Source: Bacillota bacterium (GTDB lineage: Bacteria; Bacillota; Bacilli; ZCTH02-B2). From it: a stretch of DNA of 26,889 nucleotides. The notes under the pieces were generated by a model that did not search any database, was not told the origin of the DNA, and worked only from the letters and a program-made list of their open reading frames with translations. The stretch is from positions 1 through 26,889 of the forward strand of contig PKQY01000025.1 in NCBI GenBank assembly GCA_017577895.1, written 5' to 3'. Position 1 is the stretch's first letter, and each line of letters opens with the position of its first letter. Positions 1 to 8,054 of the stretch are shown here, piece after piece. The translations under genes and the position numbers were made by a program.

Positions 1-2
1 AT

Positions 3-389
3 CGCCCACTGCCCCATGTGCCTTTGGAACATATCTTTGCCCGTCGTGAATATCGTCGGATCAATGCAGGCCAAACGTTTTCTTACAATGGCAAACGTTA
101 CATGCCAAAACCAGGGGCTGGTGTGCCTCGTTGGGAAGCCAAAGACGTTGTGGAAGTACGCATTGGTATGCAGGGACAAGTATGGGTGTGGCATCAAGGG
201 TGTGCGTGGCCATGCGTGGAAGCACCGGAAATTCAAGTCACAACGGCGCCAATAAAAAAAGCAACGGTACTTGCGCCACCACGCAAGCCCGCTGCCAATC
301 ACCCCTGGAGAGTATCATTCTCCAGAAAACAAACAACTCAAGGCAAGCGTAGCACAGCTGACGGGGACTCTGCAAGCAAGCCAGGTTAA
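3..389 (+). CDS. IS transposase, C-terminal end (5' truncated by window)
   Basis: The reading frame is open from the first bases of the window and ends with TAA at 387-389, so only the C-terminal part of a transposase is present. Visible are a segment reading LEHIFARREYRRIN, an aromatic YNGKRY motif, a short beta-rich stretch ending VWVWHQG, and a tail containing HPWR. This pattern of a small beta-barrel after the DDE core and a basic HPWR tail is typical of ISNCY (IS1202-like) or IS481-type transposases. The DDE catalytic residues would lie upstream of the window and cannot be checked. It is followed by a structured element and IS-end-like repeats. The family assignment is by memory of motif layout, so the exact IS family is uncertain. 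Confidence 0.6.
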   Translation, partial: RPLPHVPLEHIFARREYRRINAGQTFSYNGKRYMPKPGAGVPRWEAKDVVEVRIGMQGQVWVWHQGCAWPCVEAPEIQVTTAPIKKATVLAPPRKPAANHPWRVSFSRKQTTQGKRSTADGDSASKPG

Positions 390-443
390 ACCCAACCTTT
401 TGCCTGACTGGCTTGTAAACTGCATCTGAAATAGCAACACGAA

Positions 444-504
444 CGTCAAGGGCGGCGAAGCCGTCGTCGTAAGACGATGGCCGATTTATCGGCCACCCTT
501 GACG
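444..504 (+). other. Compact three-way-junction structured element
   Basis: The 61 bases fold on paper into three helices. P1 pairs 444-452 with 496-504 perfectly and continues 454-456 with 492-494 across one C/A mismatch. P2 pairs 460-468 with 473-481 (one G-T wobble) around a GTAA loop, which is a GNRA-type tetraloop. P3 is a short CGAT/ATCG stem at 482-491. It lies between the transposase stop and the IS end, so it is probably part of the IS. Whether it acts as RNA or as a DNA structure is not shown. Confidence 0.55.
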
Positions 505-554
505 GAAGTGGAGATATTTCGGACAATCTTGAATGCCCGGTCAGGCATTATACC

Positions 555-603
555 TGACATTTTCACAGAACAATTAACATGTCATTTTCTCAGACGCTTG
601 ACA
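555..603 (+). repeat. Tandem IS-end repeats (probable transposase binding sites)
   Basis: Two adjacent degenerate direct repeats, 555-579 and 580-603, share the core TGNCATTTTCNCAGA and both end in ACA. Tandem subterminal repeats of this kind mark the ends of some DDE insertion sequences. The boundary with older flanking DNA appears to be at about 604, where sigma-54 activator sequence resumes. The other IS end is outside the window, so the terminal inverted repeat and target duplication cannot be confirmed. Confidence 0.55.
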
Positions 604-999
604 GACATACCTTTATTGGTGCAACATTTTTTAGAAGAAAAAGGATACGGAGATATAATTAAACATTTAAGCGATGACTTCTGGGAACATTTATGTACTT
701 ATCATTGGCCAGGTAACATACGGGAATTACAAAATGTCGTAGAAAGATTCATTGCAAATTATCAAAATAAAAGTAACAATGAAATAGATTTTGTTGGAAT
801 AATTCAAAAAGCGTTATATCCTGGTTCTTTACAAACAAACAGACACGTTCAAAAAACATTACAGGATCAGTTAGATATGGTGGAAGAAAAAATTATCCAT
901 GAAGTACTCAAACAATGCAACGGTAACAAAGAAAAAGCTGCACGTATGTTAGGTATTAGCAGAACAACATTGTGGAGAAAAATAAATAAACTCAAGTGA
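604..999 (+). pseudogene. Sigma-54-dependent transcriptional activator, C-terminal remnant
   Basis: From the motif TDIPLLVQHFL onward the protein matches the end of the AAA+ domain of bacterial enhancer-binding proteins. WPGNIRELQNVVER is the conserved sensor II region, and the last 27 or so residues (CNGNKEKAARMLGISRTTLWRKI) form a Fis-type helix-turn-helix. The Walker A, Walker B and GAFTGA segments that should precede are absent. Upstream of about 604 the same frame reads through IS-end sequence, so an apparent start at 499 (TTG) would only make a chimeric peptide. The gene was most likely cut by insertion of the upstream IS. The stretch is clearly AT-richer than most of the window. It is about 130 residues long against 450-700 for intact members, so it is a non-functional stump. 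Confidence 0.75.
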
Positions 1000-1546
1000 C
1001 AAGTCTTCTACAGCTAGAATTAAATCGACAACACCTGCAACTGCTTTTCAACTGCTCAACACGCTGTTTATCTTCCTCCAAGATCGTATCCACAAGACGC
1101 GCACTTTCCTCCTCCAAGTTGCTCGCTACCATCTCGTGCGAGAAATGGATGCAGTATTTGTTCTCACCCACCAGTGCATCGTGCAAAATGTCTCGTGGGT
1201 CCCAGGACCCCTTTTGGAATTTTTACATCCATTCCCGTATTTCGCACATGACCCCCACGTCATCACCGGCACACTGCCCAAGTTTTGAATGCGCTCTGCG
1301 ATTTTCTGCACGCCCAGCTTGGCGTGCTGTTTCAACTGCTGCAACAAGTCTTTCAGTTCTGGAACCCGGGCCCGGGAAATCAGTTGTTCGTATTGATGAA
1401 TGTCTTCTTTTTAAAAACCGGTTCAGCTCCTGGATGACCCACTGTCTTCTTTCGGTCCAAGGTTTGTCTTTTCCACCTTTGGTACGCGTAATCTGCTCTT
1501 TATGTTTAATATGCCCATGGACATCCATGTCCTGGAGCTCAACCAA
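992..1546 (-). pseudogene. Degenerate unidentified protein gene (frameshifts and an in-frame stop)
   Basis: Protein-like sequence runs on the minus strand but changes frame. It begins near 1546 (VELQDMDVHGHIKHKEQ, then WTERRQWVIQELNRFL). Around 1410 it moves to another frame (EDIHQYEQLISRARVPELK, then LLQQLKQHAKLGVQKIAER). At about 1190-1250 it returns to the first frame, after a TAA at 1223-1225 (DALVGENKYCIHFSHEM, then LEEDKQRVEQLK). The segments are charged, helical and coherent, so this looks like one gene broken by at least two indels. I do not recognise the family. The plus-strand open frame across the same bases has low-complexity, non-protein-like composition. It sits between the IS/sigma-54 debris and the iron transporter ATPase, which supports a decayed accessory gene. 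Confidence 0.45.
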
Positions 1547-1573
1547 AGATGTCTCAACTGGTTTCTATATAAA

Positions 1574-2440
1574 CTACCGATCCACCATTGCCGGCTCCCG
1601 TGCAACGACCTCGGCCATCCGTTCCTCGTCAGCCGGCGTCGTCCGTTTCTCCCGATTTGCCGCCAAGCCATACGGGATACACAGCGGGACGCCGGTGCGG
1701 GGGTCGGTCAGGATGTCGGCCTCGATGCCGAACACTTCCCGCAACATGTCTTGGGTCACCACTTCTTGGGGAGAACCTTCGCTGACCACCGTCCCTGCTT
1801 TGATGGCCACCATGTGGTGTGCGTAGCGAGTGGCATGGTTCAAATCGTGAACCACCATGACAATAGTCCTTTTCTCAGCCTCATTTAAGTGCTGGAGCAA
1901 TTGCAAGATTTCCAGCTGGTGCGCCATATCCAAATACGTGGTCGGCTCATCCAAAAACAAAATGTCGGTCTGCTGGGCCAACGCCATGGCGATCCAGGCC
2001 CGCTGACGCTGCCCGCCGGACAACTGATCCACGGGCTGATCGGCAAAGGGCTCCAAACCCGTCACCTGAATGGCCCAGCGAATGATTTCCCGATCCTCCC
2101 CGGTCAAACTGCCGAATCCTTTTTGATGGGGAAACCGTCCATACCCAACTAACTCAAACACCGTAAGTCCTTCGGGCGCTGTCGGATTTTGCGGCAATAT
2201 CGCCAGTTGCTTGGCCACTTCTTTCGTCGATTGACTGTGAATGGCCTTTCCATCCAATAAAACAGCTCCGGCTTTGGGTTTCATGATCCGGGCCATGGTT
2301 TTCAAAATCGTGGACTTGCCGGAACCGTTGGCACCGACCAGGGCCGTTATTTTGCCCGTCGGAATGCGCAAATTCAAATTCTTCACAATCAACGTGTCCC
2401 CATATCCGATATACAACTGTTGCGTTTGGAGCCGATCCAT
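1574..2440 (-). CDS. Iron-siderophore ABC transporter ATP-binding protein (FecE/FepC type)
   Basis: A 288-residue ATPase that would power uptake of ferric siderophore through the two permeases encoded just upstream on the same strand. Visible motifs are Walker A GANGSGKST (about 36-44), the signature LSGGQRQR (about 140-147), Walker B ILFLDEPT (about 160-167) and an H-loop VVHD (about 196-199). The start is ATG at 2440, with GGGGGAG five bases upstream; an upstream in-frame start at 2458 lacks a site of this quality. The C-terminal 40 residues extend past the ATPase core, as in the FepC/FhuC group. It is the third gene of the minus-strand operon, 24 bases after the permease. Control is expected from the Fur-box promoter near 4620-4650. 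Confidence 0.93.
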   Translation of the reverse strand: MDRLQTQQLYIGYGDTLIVKNLNLRIPTGKITALVGANGSGKSTILKTMARIMKPKAGAVLLDGKAIHSQSTKEVAKQLAILPQNPTAPEGLTVFELVGYGRFPHQKGFGSLTGEDREIIRWAIQVTGLEPFADQPVDQLSGGQRQRAWIAMALAQQTDILFLDEPTTYLDMAHQLEILQLLQHLNEAEKRTIVMVVHDLNHATRYAHHMVAIKAGTVVSEGSPQEVVTQDMLREVFGIEADILTDPRTGVPLCIPYGLAANREKRTTPADEERMAEVVAREPAMVDR

Positions 2441-2464
2441 ACGTCTCCCCCTTCGCAACTTTTA

Positions 2465-3496
2465 TCAACCTTTGGTGGTGGCCAGCAAGTACAAGAAATA
2501 CGGCGCACCGATGACCGCCACCACGATACCGACGGGAATTTCCGCCGGTTGAAAGACAGAACGACCTAACGTATCGGCAACAATCAACAGCAATCCGCCG
2601 GTTAAAGCCGATGCGGGTATCAAATATTCGTGTTTCGGGCCTACCAACCGCCGCGCCAAGTGGGGCGCGATCAATCCGACAAAACCGATACCACCGCTGA
2701 CGGCGACACAGGAGGCAGCCAGGCCGACCGCCGCCGCCAGCAACATGAGCCGCTCCTTTTCAATGGGAGCACCGAGCCCTGTGGCCACCTGATCGCCCAA
2801 ATTCAACACATTGAGAACCCCGGCTTTGTAATAGACAAAAGGAAGCAACACCAACAGCCACGGAAGCAATGCCAACACAAACTTCCAGTCTGTCCCCCAG
2901 ATGCTCCCCGCCAGCCAGGTAGCAACAAATTGATAACGATCCGGATCCAGCTTGATGGTCAACACGATCATGGCCGCGCTGATCCCCGCCGCCACGCCGA
3001 CACCGGTCAACACGAGTCGGGTCGGCAAAAGCCCCTCATTCCTCTTGAAGGCGAGCACGTAAATGAGGGCGGCCGTCAAGGCCGCGCCGACGAATGCGAG
3101 AAACGGCAGCATCATCACGGGCACAGCATCATTCGTCGGATAAAACGAGATGAACAAGATGACCATCAATCCCGCACCGGCGTTAATGCCCAAAATGCCG
3201 GGGTCCGCCAGGGCGTTGCGAGAAAGTCCCTGCAGAATGCAGCCCGAAACAGCCAGTCCCATTCCGATCAGGACAGAGATGACGATACGGGGCAGGCGGA
3301 ATGAAAACAAAATGAGTTCTTGCTTCCCGGAACCGGCACCGAACAACGTCTTCAGCACATCCAACGGAGACAGGCGGATGTAACCGGTGTTCATGCTAAT
3401 GACAAACATGACCACAATGAGCAAAGCCAATACGCTCAAGACGACGGTTGCCCGGACGGCCTTCCGGCGTCCGACGGTGGAGTTGACGGTCTCCAT
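2465..3496 (-). CDS. Iron-siderophore ABC transporter permease (FecCD family)
   Basis: A polytopic inner-membrane permease of 343 residues. It has many hydrophobic segments and family motifs: LPRIVISVLIGMGLAVSG near residue 65, GLSRNALADPGILGINAG, SGGIGFVGLIAPHLAR and a GNP/EIPVG-type C-terminal loop. It pairs with the neighbouring permease gene to form the membrane channel for a ferric siderophore. The start is ATG at 3496, overlapping the upstream stop as TGATG, with GGAGG eight bases before. A GTG one codon earlier (3499) is possible but sits closer to the site. Translational coupling with the upstream permease is likely. Confidence 0.93.
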   Translation of the reverse strand: METVNSTVGRRKAVRATVVLSVLALLIVVMFVISMNTGYIRLSPLDVLKTLFGAGSGKQELILFSFRLPRIVISVLIGMGLAVSGCILQGLSRNALADPGILGINAGAGLMVILFISFYPTNDAVPVMMLPFLAFVGAALTAALIYVLAFKRNEGLLPTRLVLTGVGVAAGISAAMIVLTIKLDPDRYQFVATWLAGSIWGTDWKFVLALLPWLLVLLPFVYYKAGVLNVLNLGDQVATGLGAPIEKERLMLLAAAVGLAASCVAVSGGIGFVGLIAPHLARRLVGPKHEYLIPASALTGGLLLIVADTLGRSVFQPAEIPVGIVVAVIGAPYFLYLLATTKG

Positions 3497-4524
3497 CACA
3501 AGTTCCTCCTCTCTTGGCGGGCCAAATAGAGGAAGAAAGGAACACCCAATAAAGCGATGATGGTTCCCACCGGCGTTTCATAGGGCGGGTTCAGGATGCG
3601 TCCTCCCATGTCGGCCAAAACCATCAACAAACTTCCCAACACCGCCGAACTGGGAATGATCCATCGGTAATCCACACCGACCAAAAAACGGGCGATATGG
3701 GGAACCATCAGGCCGATGAAACTGATGGGCCCGGCCACGGAAACCGCTGCGCCGGCGAGTGCCAGAACGTTCAAGATGGCCAACGTCTTGACCCGTCCCG
3801 TCCGCTCTCCCAAGCCTGTGGCCACTTCATCACCAAGGCTGAGGAGCGTTATGGAACGGGAAATCAGCAGGGAACCCGTCAGCGCCCCCGCCACCAGCGG
3901 CGCCATCCACTTTAGCTGCGACCATGTCACACCCGCCACGCCGCCGGCATACCAGAACGCCATGTCCTGTCCGACCCGGTAATAAATAGCAATGCCCTCG
4001 CTCAAGGCCACCAACAGCGCGCTCACCGCCGCTCCCGCCAGTGTCAACCGGATCGGCGTCAAACGTTGTCTCGACAAGGAGCCAATCCCATACACCAAAC
4101 CGGCTCCCAACGCCGCTCCGACAAAGGAATACAAGATGATATACGGGTACGGAAGACCGGGAAAAAAAGCAAAGCAAAGGGCCAGGGCGAATGCGGCTCC
4201 GGCATTCAACCCGAGCAAACCGGAATCGGCCAACGGATTGCGGGTCATCCCCTGCATCAACGCACCGGCCACCGCAAAACAAGCCCCGACAAGGACAGCC
4301 GCCAGCACCCGCGGAAGTCTCAATTCGTGGATGATCTGATGCTGGGTCAAATCGGGATTAAAACGAAAAACCGCCTCCCAAACAGTTCCCAATTGAATGT
4401 CAGCCGCACCCACCGAGACCGACCAGCCAATGCTCAGTGCCACGGCCAACAGACCCGCCGCCAGCACGATCGTGGCGGTGACGGGCCGACTATTCACTTT
4501 CACTTTCTGATTGGAAATCTCCAT
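3496..4524 (-). CDS. Iron-siderophore ABC transporter permease (FecCD family), first gene of operon
   Basis: A 342-residue permease with about nine to ten membrane segments. It carries the FecCD hallmarks LRLPRVLAAVLVGACFAVAGALMQ, MTRNPLADSGLLGLNAG, GPISFIGLMVPHIAR and YETPVGTIIALLGVPFFLYL. The short hydrophilic N-terminus is cytoplasmic. It is the promoter-proximal gene of a three-gene minus-strand operon (permease, permease, ATPase) and divergent from the binding-protein gene at 4804. The pairing of two FecCD permeases with a lipoprotein resembles Bacillus YfiZ-YfhA with YfiY, which import hydroxamate-carboxylate siderophores. The actual substrate cannot be read from sequence alone. Confidence 0.93.
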   Translation of the reverse strand: MEISNQKVKVNSRPVTATIVLAAGLLAVALSIGWSVSVGAADIQLGTVWEAVFRFNPDLTQHQIIHELRLPRVLAAVLVGACFAVAGALMQGMTRNPLADSGLLGLNAGAAFALALCFAFFPGLPYPYIILYSFVGAALGAGLVYGIGSLSRQRLTPIRLTLAGAAVSALLVALSEGIAIYYRVGQDMAFWYAGGVAGVTWSQLKWMAPLVAGALTGSLLISRSITLLSLGDEVATGLGERTGRVKTLAILNVLALAGAAVSVAGPISFIGLMVPHIARFLVGVDYRWIIPSSAVLGSLLMVLADMGGRILNPPYETPVGTIIALLGVPFFLYLARQERRNL

Positions 4525-4618
4525 GGAGGTTCATCCTTAGTCAGTGAAATTCACCCTTATGAGTCACTTTGTCAAACTTTCGACAATGGTTTTGATCAAA
4601 AAGCCTCGTCACAGCATT

Positions 4619-4647
4619 ATCATACTGAGAACGATATTGATTATCAA
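4619..4647 (-). promoter_or_regulatory. Promoter of the permease-permease-ATPase operon
   Basis: On the minus strand, -35 TTGATA (4642-4647) and -10 TATGAT (4619-4624) are separated by exactly 17 bases. The -35 lies inside the palindromic Fur box at 4633-4651, which fits iron-dependent repression by blocking polymerase. Confidence 0.7.
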
Positions 4648-4651
4648 TATC
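4633..4651. promoter_or_regulatory. Fur box controlling the minus-strand siderophore operon
   Basis: GATATTGATTATCAATATC is a 9-1-9 perfect palindrome. It differs from the classical Fur consensus (GATAATGATAATCATTATC) at two arm positions. It overlaps the -35 of the minus-strand promoter. Confidence 0.8.
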
Positions 4652-4717
4652 AACAAAAACAAAGCCGCTATTTCTTCGGCCGTGGCTGCCTGTTCTTGGG
4701 CCGGGACTGGACATCAT

Positions 4718-4746
4718 TTGACTTTTTTATTGAGAATGATTATCAT
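4718..4746 (+). promoter_or_regulatory. Promoter of the siderophore-binding lipoprotein gene
   Basis: -35 TTGACT (4718-4723) and -10 TATCAT (4741-4746) are 17 bases apart. The -10 is inside a Fur box (4732-4750). The lipoprotein start is about 55 bases downstream. Confidence 0.75.
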
Positions 4747-4750
4747 TATT
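4732..4750. promoter_or_regulatory. Fur box upstream of the binding-protein gene
   Basis: GAGAATGATTATCATTATT matches the 9-1-9 Fur consensus with two mismatches outside the central base. It covers the -10 region of the plus-strand promoter, so repression by Fe-Fur is expected. Confidence 0.85.
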
Positions 4751-4803
4751 TGCGTTGTTCAACACGAACAGGGGAACATTCCTAACCAACGGAGGGATGA
4801 ATA

Positions 4804-5820
4804 TTGCATACCCATTCGCAGAAAAGACGCTCCTTGGCCTTAACCATCGCTTTCATATTGACATTTTCCTTGCTCTTGGCCGCTTGTGGTCATCCATCCG
4901 GAAACACGTCGGATGTCAACGGGACGAACAACCAACATCCATCGGAAAATGTTTCCGAAAATCATGTAGCGCCGTCGACAAACAACCGAACCTTCACCGA
5001 CGCACTGGGCCATTCCGTCACCATTCCGGCTAATCCCAAACGCATCATCGCCCCTTACTTGGAAGATCATCTGCTTTCCTTGGGCATCCAACCGGCAGCG
5101 CAATGGACCGTCGCCAACGGAAAGCAAGAATATTTGCAGTCGGCCGGTCTGGAAGGCATTCCGACCATCAACTACGATTTGCCGTTGGAAGAAGTGCTGA
5201 GCTTTGAGCCGGACTTGATCCTGATTGGCTCTGAAGGACTAGTGGACAAAGGCAAGTACGAACAATATTCCAAAATCGCGCCGACGTTCGTATTAGGCGA
5301 CAAGCTGACCCAAGACTGGCGGAAAACATTGCTGAAAATCGGCGAATTGCTGAACCGGGAAGAACAAGCGAAACACGTGCTGGCCGAATACGACGCTAAA
5401 GTGGCGGAAACGAAAGAAAAAATCGGTCCTATTCTTGATGGTAAAAAAGTCGCCGTATTGTGGCTGATCCAAAAATCGTTCTACACCGTCAGCCCACAGG
5501 TGGCATCCGGCGCCGTCCTGTACGGTGACTTAGGTTTGCAACCCCCGGCGCTCGTGACGGAAATCGGGGAATACGCCCAGGCATCGTGGAACCCGGTCTC
5601 GCTGGAAAAGTTGGCCGAACTGGACGCGGACTACATTTTCCTCGTCAACAGCAACAGTCCCGGAAATAAAGAAATGCTGGAAGCGCCTGTTTGGCAACAT
5701 CTTCCAGCTGTCAAAGAAAACCGGGTGTATGAAATCAGTTCCGACAGCAGTTGGCTCTACAGCGGTGCCATCGCCGGCCAACAAGTCATGGACGATCTCG
5801 TCCGCCTGCTGAACCAATGA
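4804..5820 (+). CDS. Iron-siderophore ABC transporter substrate-binding lipoprotein
   Basis: A 338-residue lipoprotein that would capture ferric siderophore outside the membrane and pass it to the divergently encoded FecCD permeases. The N-terminus has a basic stretch (QKRR), a hydrophobic core and the lipobox LAAC, with the lipidated Cys at residue 28. A Ser/Asn-rich linker follows, then a periplasmic-binding type III fold opening with FTDALGHSVTIPANPKRII, the family signature. Further on are FEPDLILIGSEG and the C-terminal LVNSNSPG segment. The start is a TTG at 4804, seven bases after GGAGGG; the ATG at 4797 is in another frame. The closest described type is YfiY/FecB. Confidence 0.92.
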   Translation: MHTHSQKRRSLALTIAFILTFSLLLAACGHPSGNTSDVNGTNNQHPSENVSENHVAPSTNNRTFTDALGHSVTIPANPKRIIAPYLEDHLLSLGIQPAAQWTVANGKQEYLQSAGLEGIPTINYDLPLEEVLSFEPDLILIGSEGLVDKGKYEQYSKIAPTFVLGDKLTQDWRKTLLKIGELLNREEQAKHVLAEYDAKVAETKEKIGPILDGKKVAVLWLIQKSFYTVSPQVASGAVLYGDLGLQPPALVTEIGEYAQASWNPVSLEKLAELDADYIFLVNSNSPGNKEMLEAPVWQHLPAVKENRVYEISSDSSWLYSGAIAGQQVMDDLVRLLNQ

Positions 5821-5863
5821 ATGAACGACGACGAAGTGAATGAAAAAGGGGATGAAACGCCAA

Positions 5864-7579
5864 TTAGGTGCCGAACTGGGCTTTGTACAACCGACTGTAA
5901 AGTCCCCCGCTCAGCAGTAATTCGTCGTGTTCCCCCTCTTCGATAATGCCCTTCTCGGTCAAGACGACGATCCGATCCGCGTTTCGGATCGTCGCCAACC
6001 GGTGGGCGATGATCAAGGTTGTGCGACCTTTCGCCAATTCGGCCAGCGACTGTTGGATGGCTTCCTCCGTCTCGGTGTCCAGCGCGGAAGTCGCCTCGTC
6101 CAAAATCAAAATGGCCGGGTTTTTGAGAAACATCCGGGCAATGGAGATGCGTTGCTTCTGTCCGCCAGAAAGCTTGACGCCCCGTTCGCCCACCACCGTA
6201 TCCAACCCTTGGGGCAGCGAACGGATAAAATCATCCAGCTGCGCCCGTCGCACCGCTTCCCAAATTTCTTCCTCCGACGCATCCAGCCGACCATAGGCGA
6301 TGTTCTCCCGAATGGTGCCGGAAAAGAGAAAAACGTCCTGTTGCACAATGCCGATCTGCCGCCGCAACGACGCCAACTTCAACTGGCGAATGTCCTTTCC
6401 GTCAATGGTGATGCGGCCTTCTGTCACGTCATAAAAACGGGGGATCAAACTGCACAACGTCGTTTTTCCTGCTCCCGACGGCCCGACAATGGCCACTGTT
6501 TCGCCGGATCGGATGGACAAGTTCACGTTTTGCAAAATGGGCTTGTCCGGTTCGTATCCGAACGTCACATTTTCAAACCGGATCTCCCCCCGAATCGGGC
6601 CGCATTCCTCGGCGTCCGGCGCATCGGTCACGTCAGGCTCGATGTCCAAAATTTCCAGATACCGCTTAAACCCCGCGATTCCCTTGGGATACATCTCGAT
6701 GATGGCGTTGATTTTCTGGATGGGGCCTAAAAACACGTTGGTCAACAGCAAAAAAGCGAGAAATTCCCCGTAGCTCAACTTTCCATGAATGACGAACCAC
6801 GTGCCGCTCAACAAAACAAATACGGTGATGAACCGCATCAGCATGTAGTTGGCGGAAAAACTCCATCCCATAATCTTGTAAGCCCGCAGTTTGGCGTTTC
6901 GATAGCGGCGGTTGTTTTCGGCAAACAATTCTTTTTCATATTCTTCGTTGGCAAAGGCCTGGACGACCCGGATGCCGCCAATGCTGTCCTCCACCCGGGC
7001 GTTGATGCCCGCCAGCTCAGCCATCATCCGCCGAAACGCGCCGGTCATCTTTTGATTGAAATATGTGGCCAGCCAGATCAACAACGGGACCACGGCAAAG
7101 ATCAGCAACGCCAGCTCCTGGTTGATGTGCAGCATCAAGCCGAACGCACCGAGGAGCGTCATCACGGCAATGAACAAGTCTTCCGGACCGTGGTGCGCCA
7201 CTTCCCCGATGTCCAGCAAATCGTTGGAAATGCGGGACATGAGCTCCCCGGTTTTGTGGTTGTCATAAAAGCGAAACGAAAGTTTCTGCAAGTGGTCAAA
7301 CATTTTTTTACGCATGTCGGTTTCGATGTTGATGCCGAGCATATGTCCCCAGTACGTAACCACAAACTGCAAGCCCATATTGATCCCGTAGAGGACCAAC
7401 AAGCCGACACAAGCCCAAAAAATCCACCACCAATTGCCGGTTGGCAACAAATCGTCCACCACTTTGTTCACGGCCAGCGGAAAACCCAACTCCAACAGCG
7501 CCGCCGCAACCGCGCAAAAAAAGTCCAAAAGAAATAGCCATTTATAGGGCTGGTAATAGGCAAAAAATCGGCGCAACAA
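5864..7579 (-). CDS. ABC exporter, fused transmembrane and ATPase domains (MsbA/YfiC-like)
   Basis: A half-transporter of about 571 residues that would dimerise to export a lipid, drug or peptide-like substrate. The N-terminal half has six membrane segments (about residues 15-295). The ATPase follows, with Walker A GPSGAGKTT near 371, Q-loop IVQQDVFLFSGTIRENIAYG, signature KLSGGQKQR near 475, Walker B ILILDEATSALD near 495, and H-loop IAHRL. The open frame begins with TTG at 7594, but GGAGGG at 7587-7592 lies seven bases before the TTG at 7579, which I prefer as the start. It follows the frameshifted gene at 7624-8001 by a few tens of bases and probably shares its Fur-box promoter. Iron control suggests a link to siderophore or metal homeostasis, but the substrate is unknown. 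Confidence 0.88.
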   Translation of the reverse strand: MLRRFFAYYQPYKWLFLLDFFCAVAAALLELGFPLAVNKVVDDLLPTGNWWWIFWACVGLLVLYGINMGLQFVVTYWGHMLGINIETDMRKKMFDHLQKLSFRFYDNHKTGELMSRISNDLLDIGEVAHHGPEDLFIAVMTLLGAFGLMLHINQELALLIFAVVPLLIWLATYFNQKMTGAFRRMMAELAGINARVEDSIGGIRVVQAFANEEYEKELFAENNRRYRNAKLRAYKIMGWSFSANYMLMRFITVFVLLSGTWFVIHGKLSYGEFLAFLLLTNVFLGPIQKINAIIEMYPKGIAGFKRYLEILDIEPDVTDAPDAEECGPIRGEIRFENVTFGYEPDKPILQNVNLSIRSGETVAIVGPSGAGKTTLCSLIPRFYDVTEGRITIDGKDIRQLKLASLRRQIGIVQQDVFLFSGTIRENIAYGRLDASEEEIWEAVRRAQLDDFIRSLPQGLDTVVGERGVKLSGGQKQRISIARMFLKNPAILILDEATSALDTETEEAIQQSLAELAKGRTTLIIAHRLATIRNADRIVVLTEKGIIEEGEHDELLLSGGLYSRLYKAQFGT

Positions 7580-7623
7580 TCCGAATCCCTCCAAGTTTCT
7601 CTTGCCCGTTCAGCCAAATCCCA

Positions 7624-8001
7624 TCATTGTCCTTTTGCAGTGTTACCCTGCAACAACATCTCGACGAACAAATCAATTTGTTCCGTAACGGGATCGTAGG
7701 GATAAAACGTATGAAAGTCCGTTAATCGTCAGCATATTCGGGCAACACTTCCAAGGACAGCTGAAACACCTGCTCGCCGGTGGCGGCCGCTTTTTCTGGC
7801 ATTTTTAACTGTAACGCATGGTAAACCGCCTGTCCGCCTCTCCCGGCGTTATCCCCAAACATCCACAACTCACCTTTGTCGGTCAACTCGTACAGCCCGA
7901 CCGTCGCATTTTCGTCAATGACGCCTTTCAACTTCTCCCGGCCTTCCGCCGCCTTTTGCCAACAGTACAACACTGAACGGACTCCATCTTTTTTTAGACA
8001 T
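7624..8001 (-). pseudogene. Small Fur-controlled gene with two frameshifts, family not recognised
   Basis: AAGGAGGT (8007-8014) precedes an ATG at 8001 by five bases, but that frame (MSKKRW) soon stops. Dropping one A from the seven-A run at 7989-7995 enters a long coherent frame. It contains GVRSVLYCWQKAAEG, then TVGLYELTDKGELWMFGDNAG, and ends EYADD followed by TAA at 7722-7724. Stepping back one base at that point opens another protein-like stretch (TDFHTFYPYDPVTEQIDLF) that stops at 7624-7626. The joined product would be about 125 residues, soluble, with no signal peptide. Both defects are at or next to short homopolymers, so true decay, transcriptional slippage or sequencing error are all possible. 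A GTG at 7973 could start the middle frame but has no good ribosome site. Confidence 0.6.
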
Positions 8002-8054
8002 GTCCGACCTCCTTATACCTAAATACCATTCATCAGTCCAAACACTTCTTGATT

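Noticed and set aside
444..504. Group II intron domain V or a rho-independent terminator
   Set aside because: The catalytic AGC triad and the 34-base domain V layout are not present, and no T run follows the outer stem.
996..1826. Plus-strand 276-codon open frame
   Set aside because: It has no family resemblance, has Ser/Cys-rich composition, and lies antisense to the broken minus-strand gene and to the end of the siderophore ATPase.
2630..3304. Plus-strand open frame opposite the FecCD permease
   Set aside because: Gln/Arg/His-rich shadow of a clearly coding permease on minus, with no ribosome site.
5927..6730. 267-codon plus-strand open frame
   Set aside because: Antisense shadow of the ABC exporter ATPase domain; composition is not protein-like.
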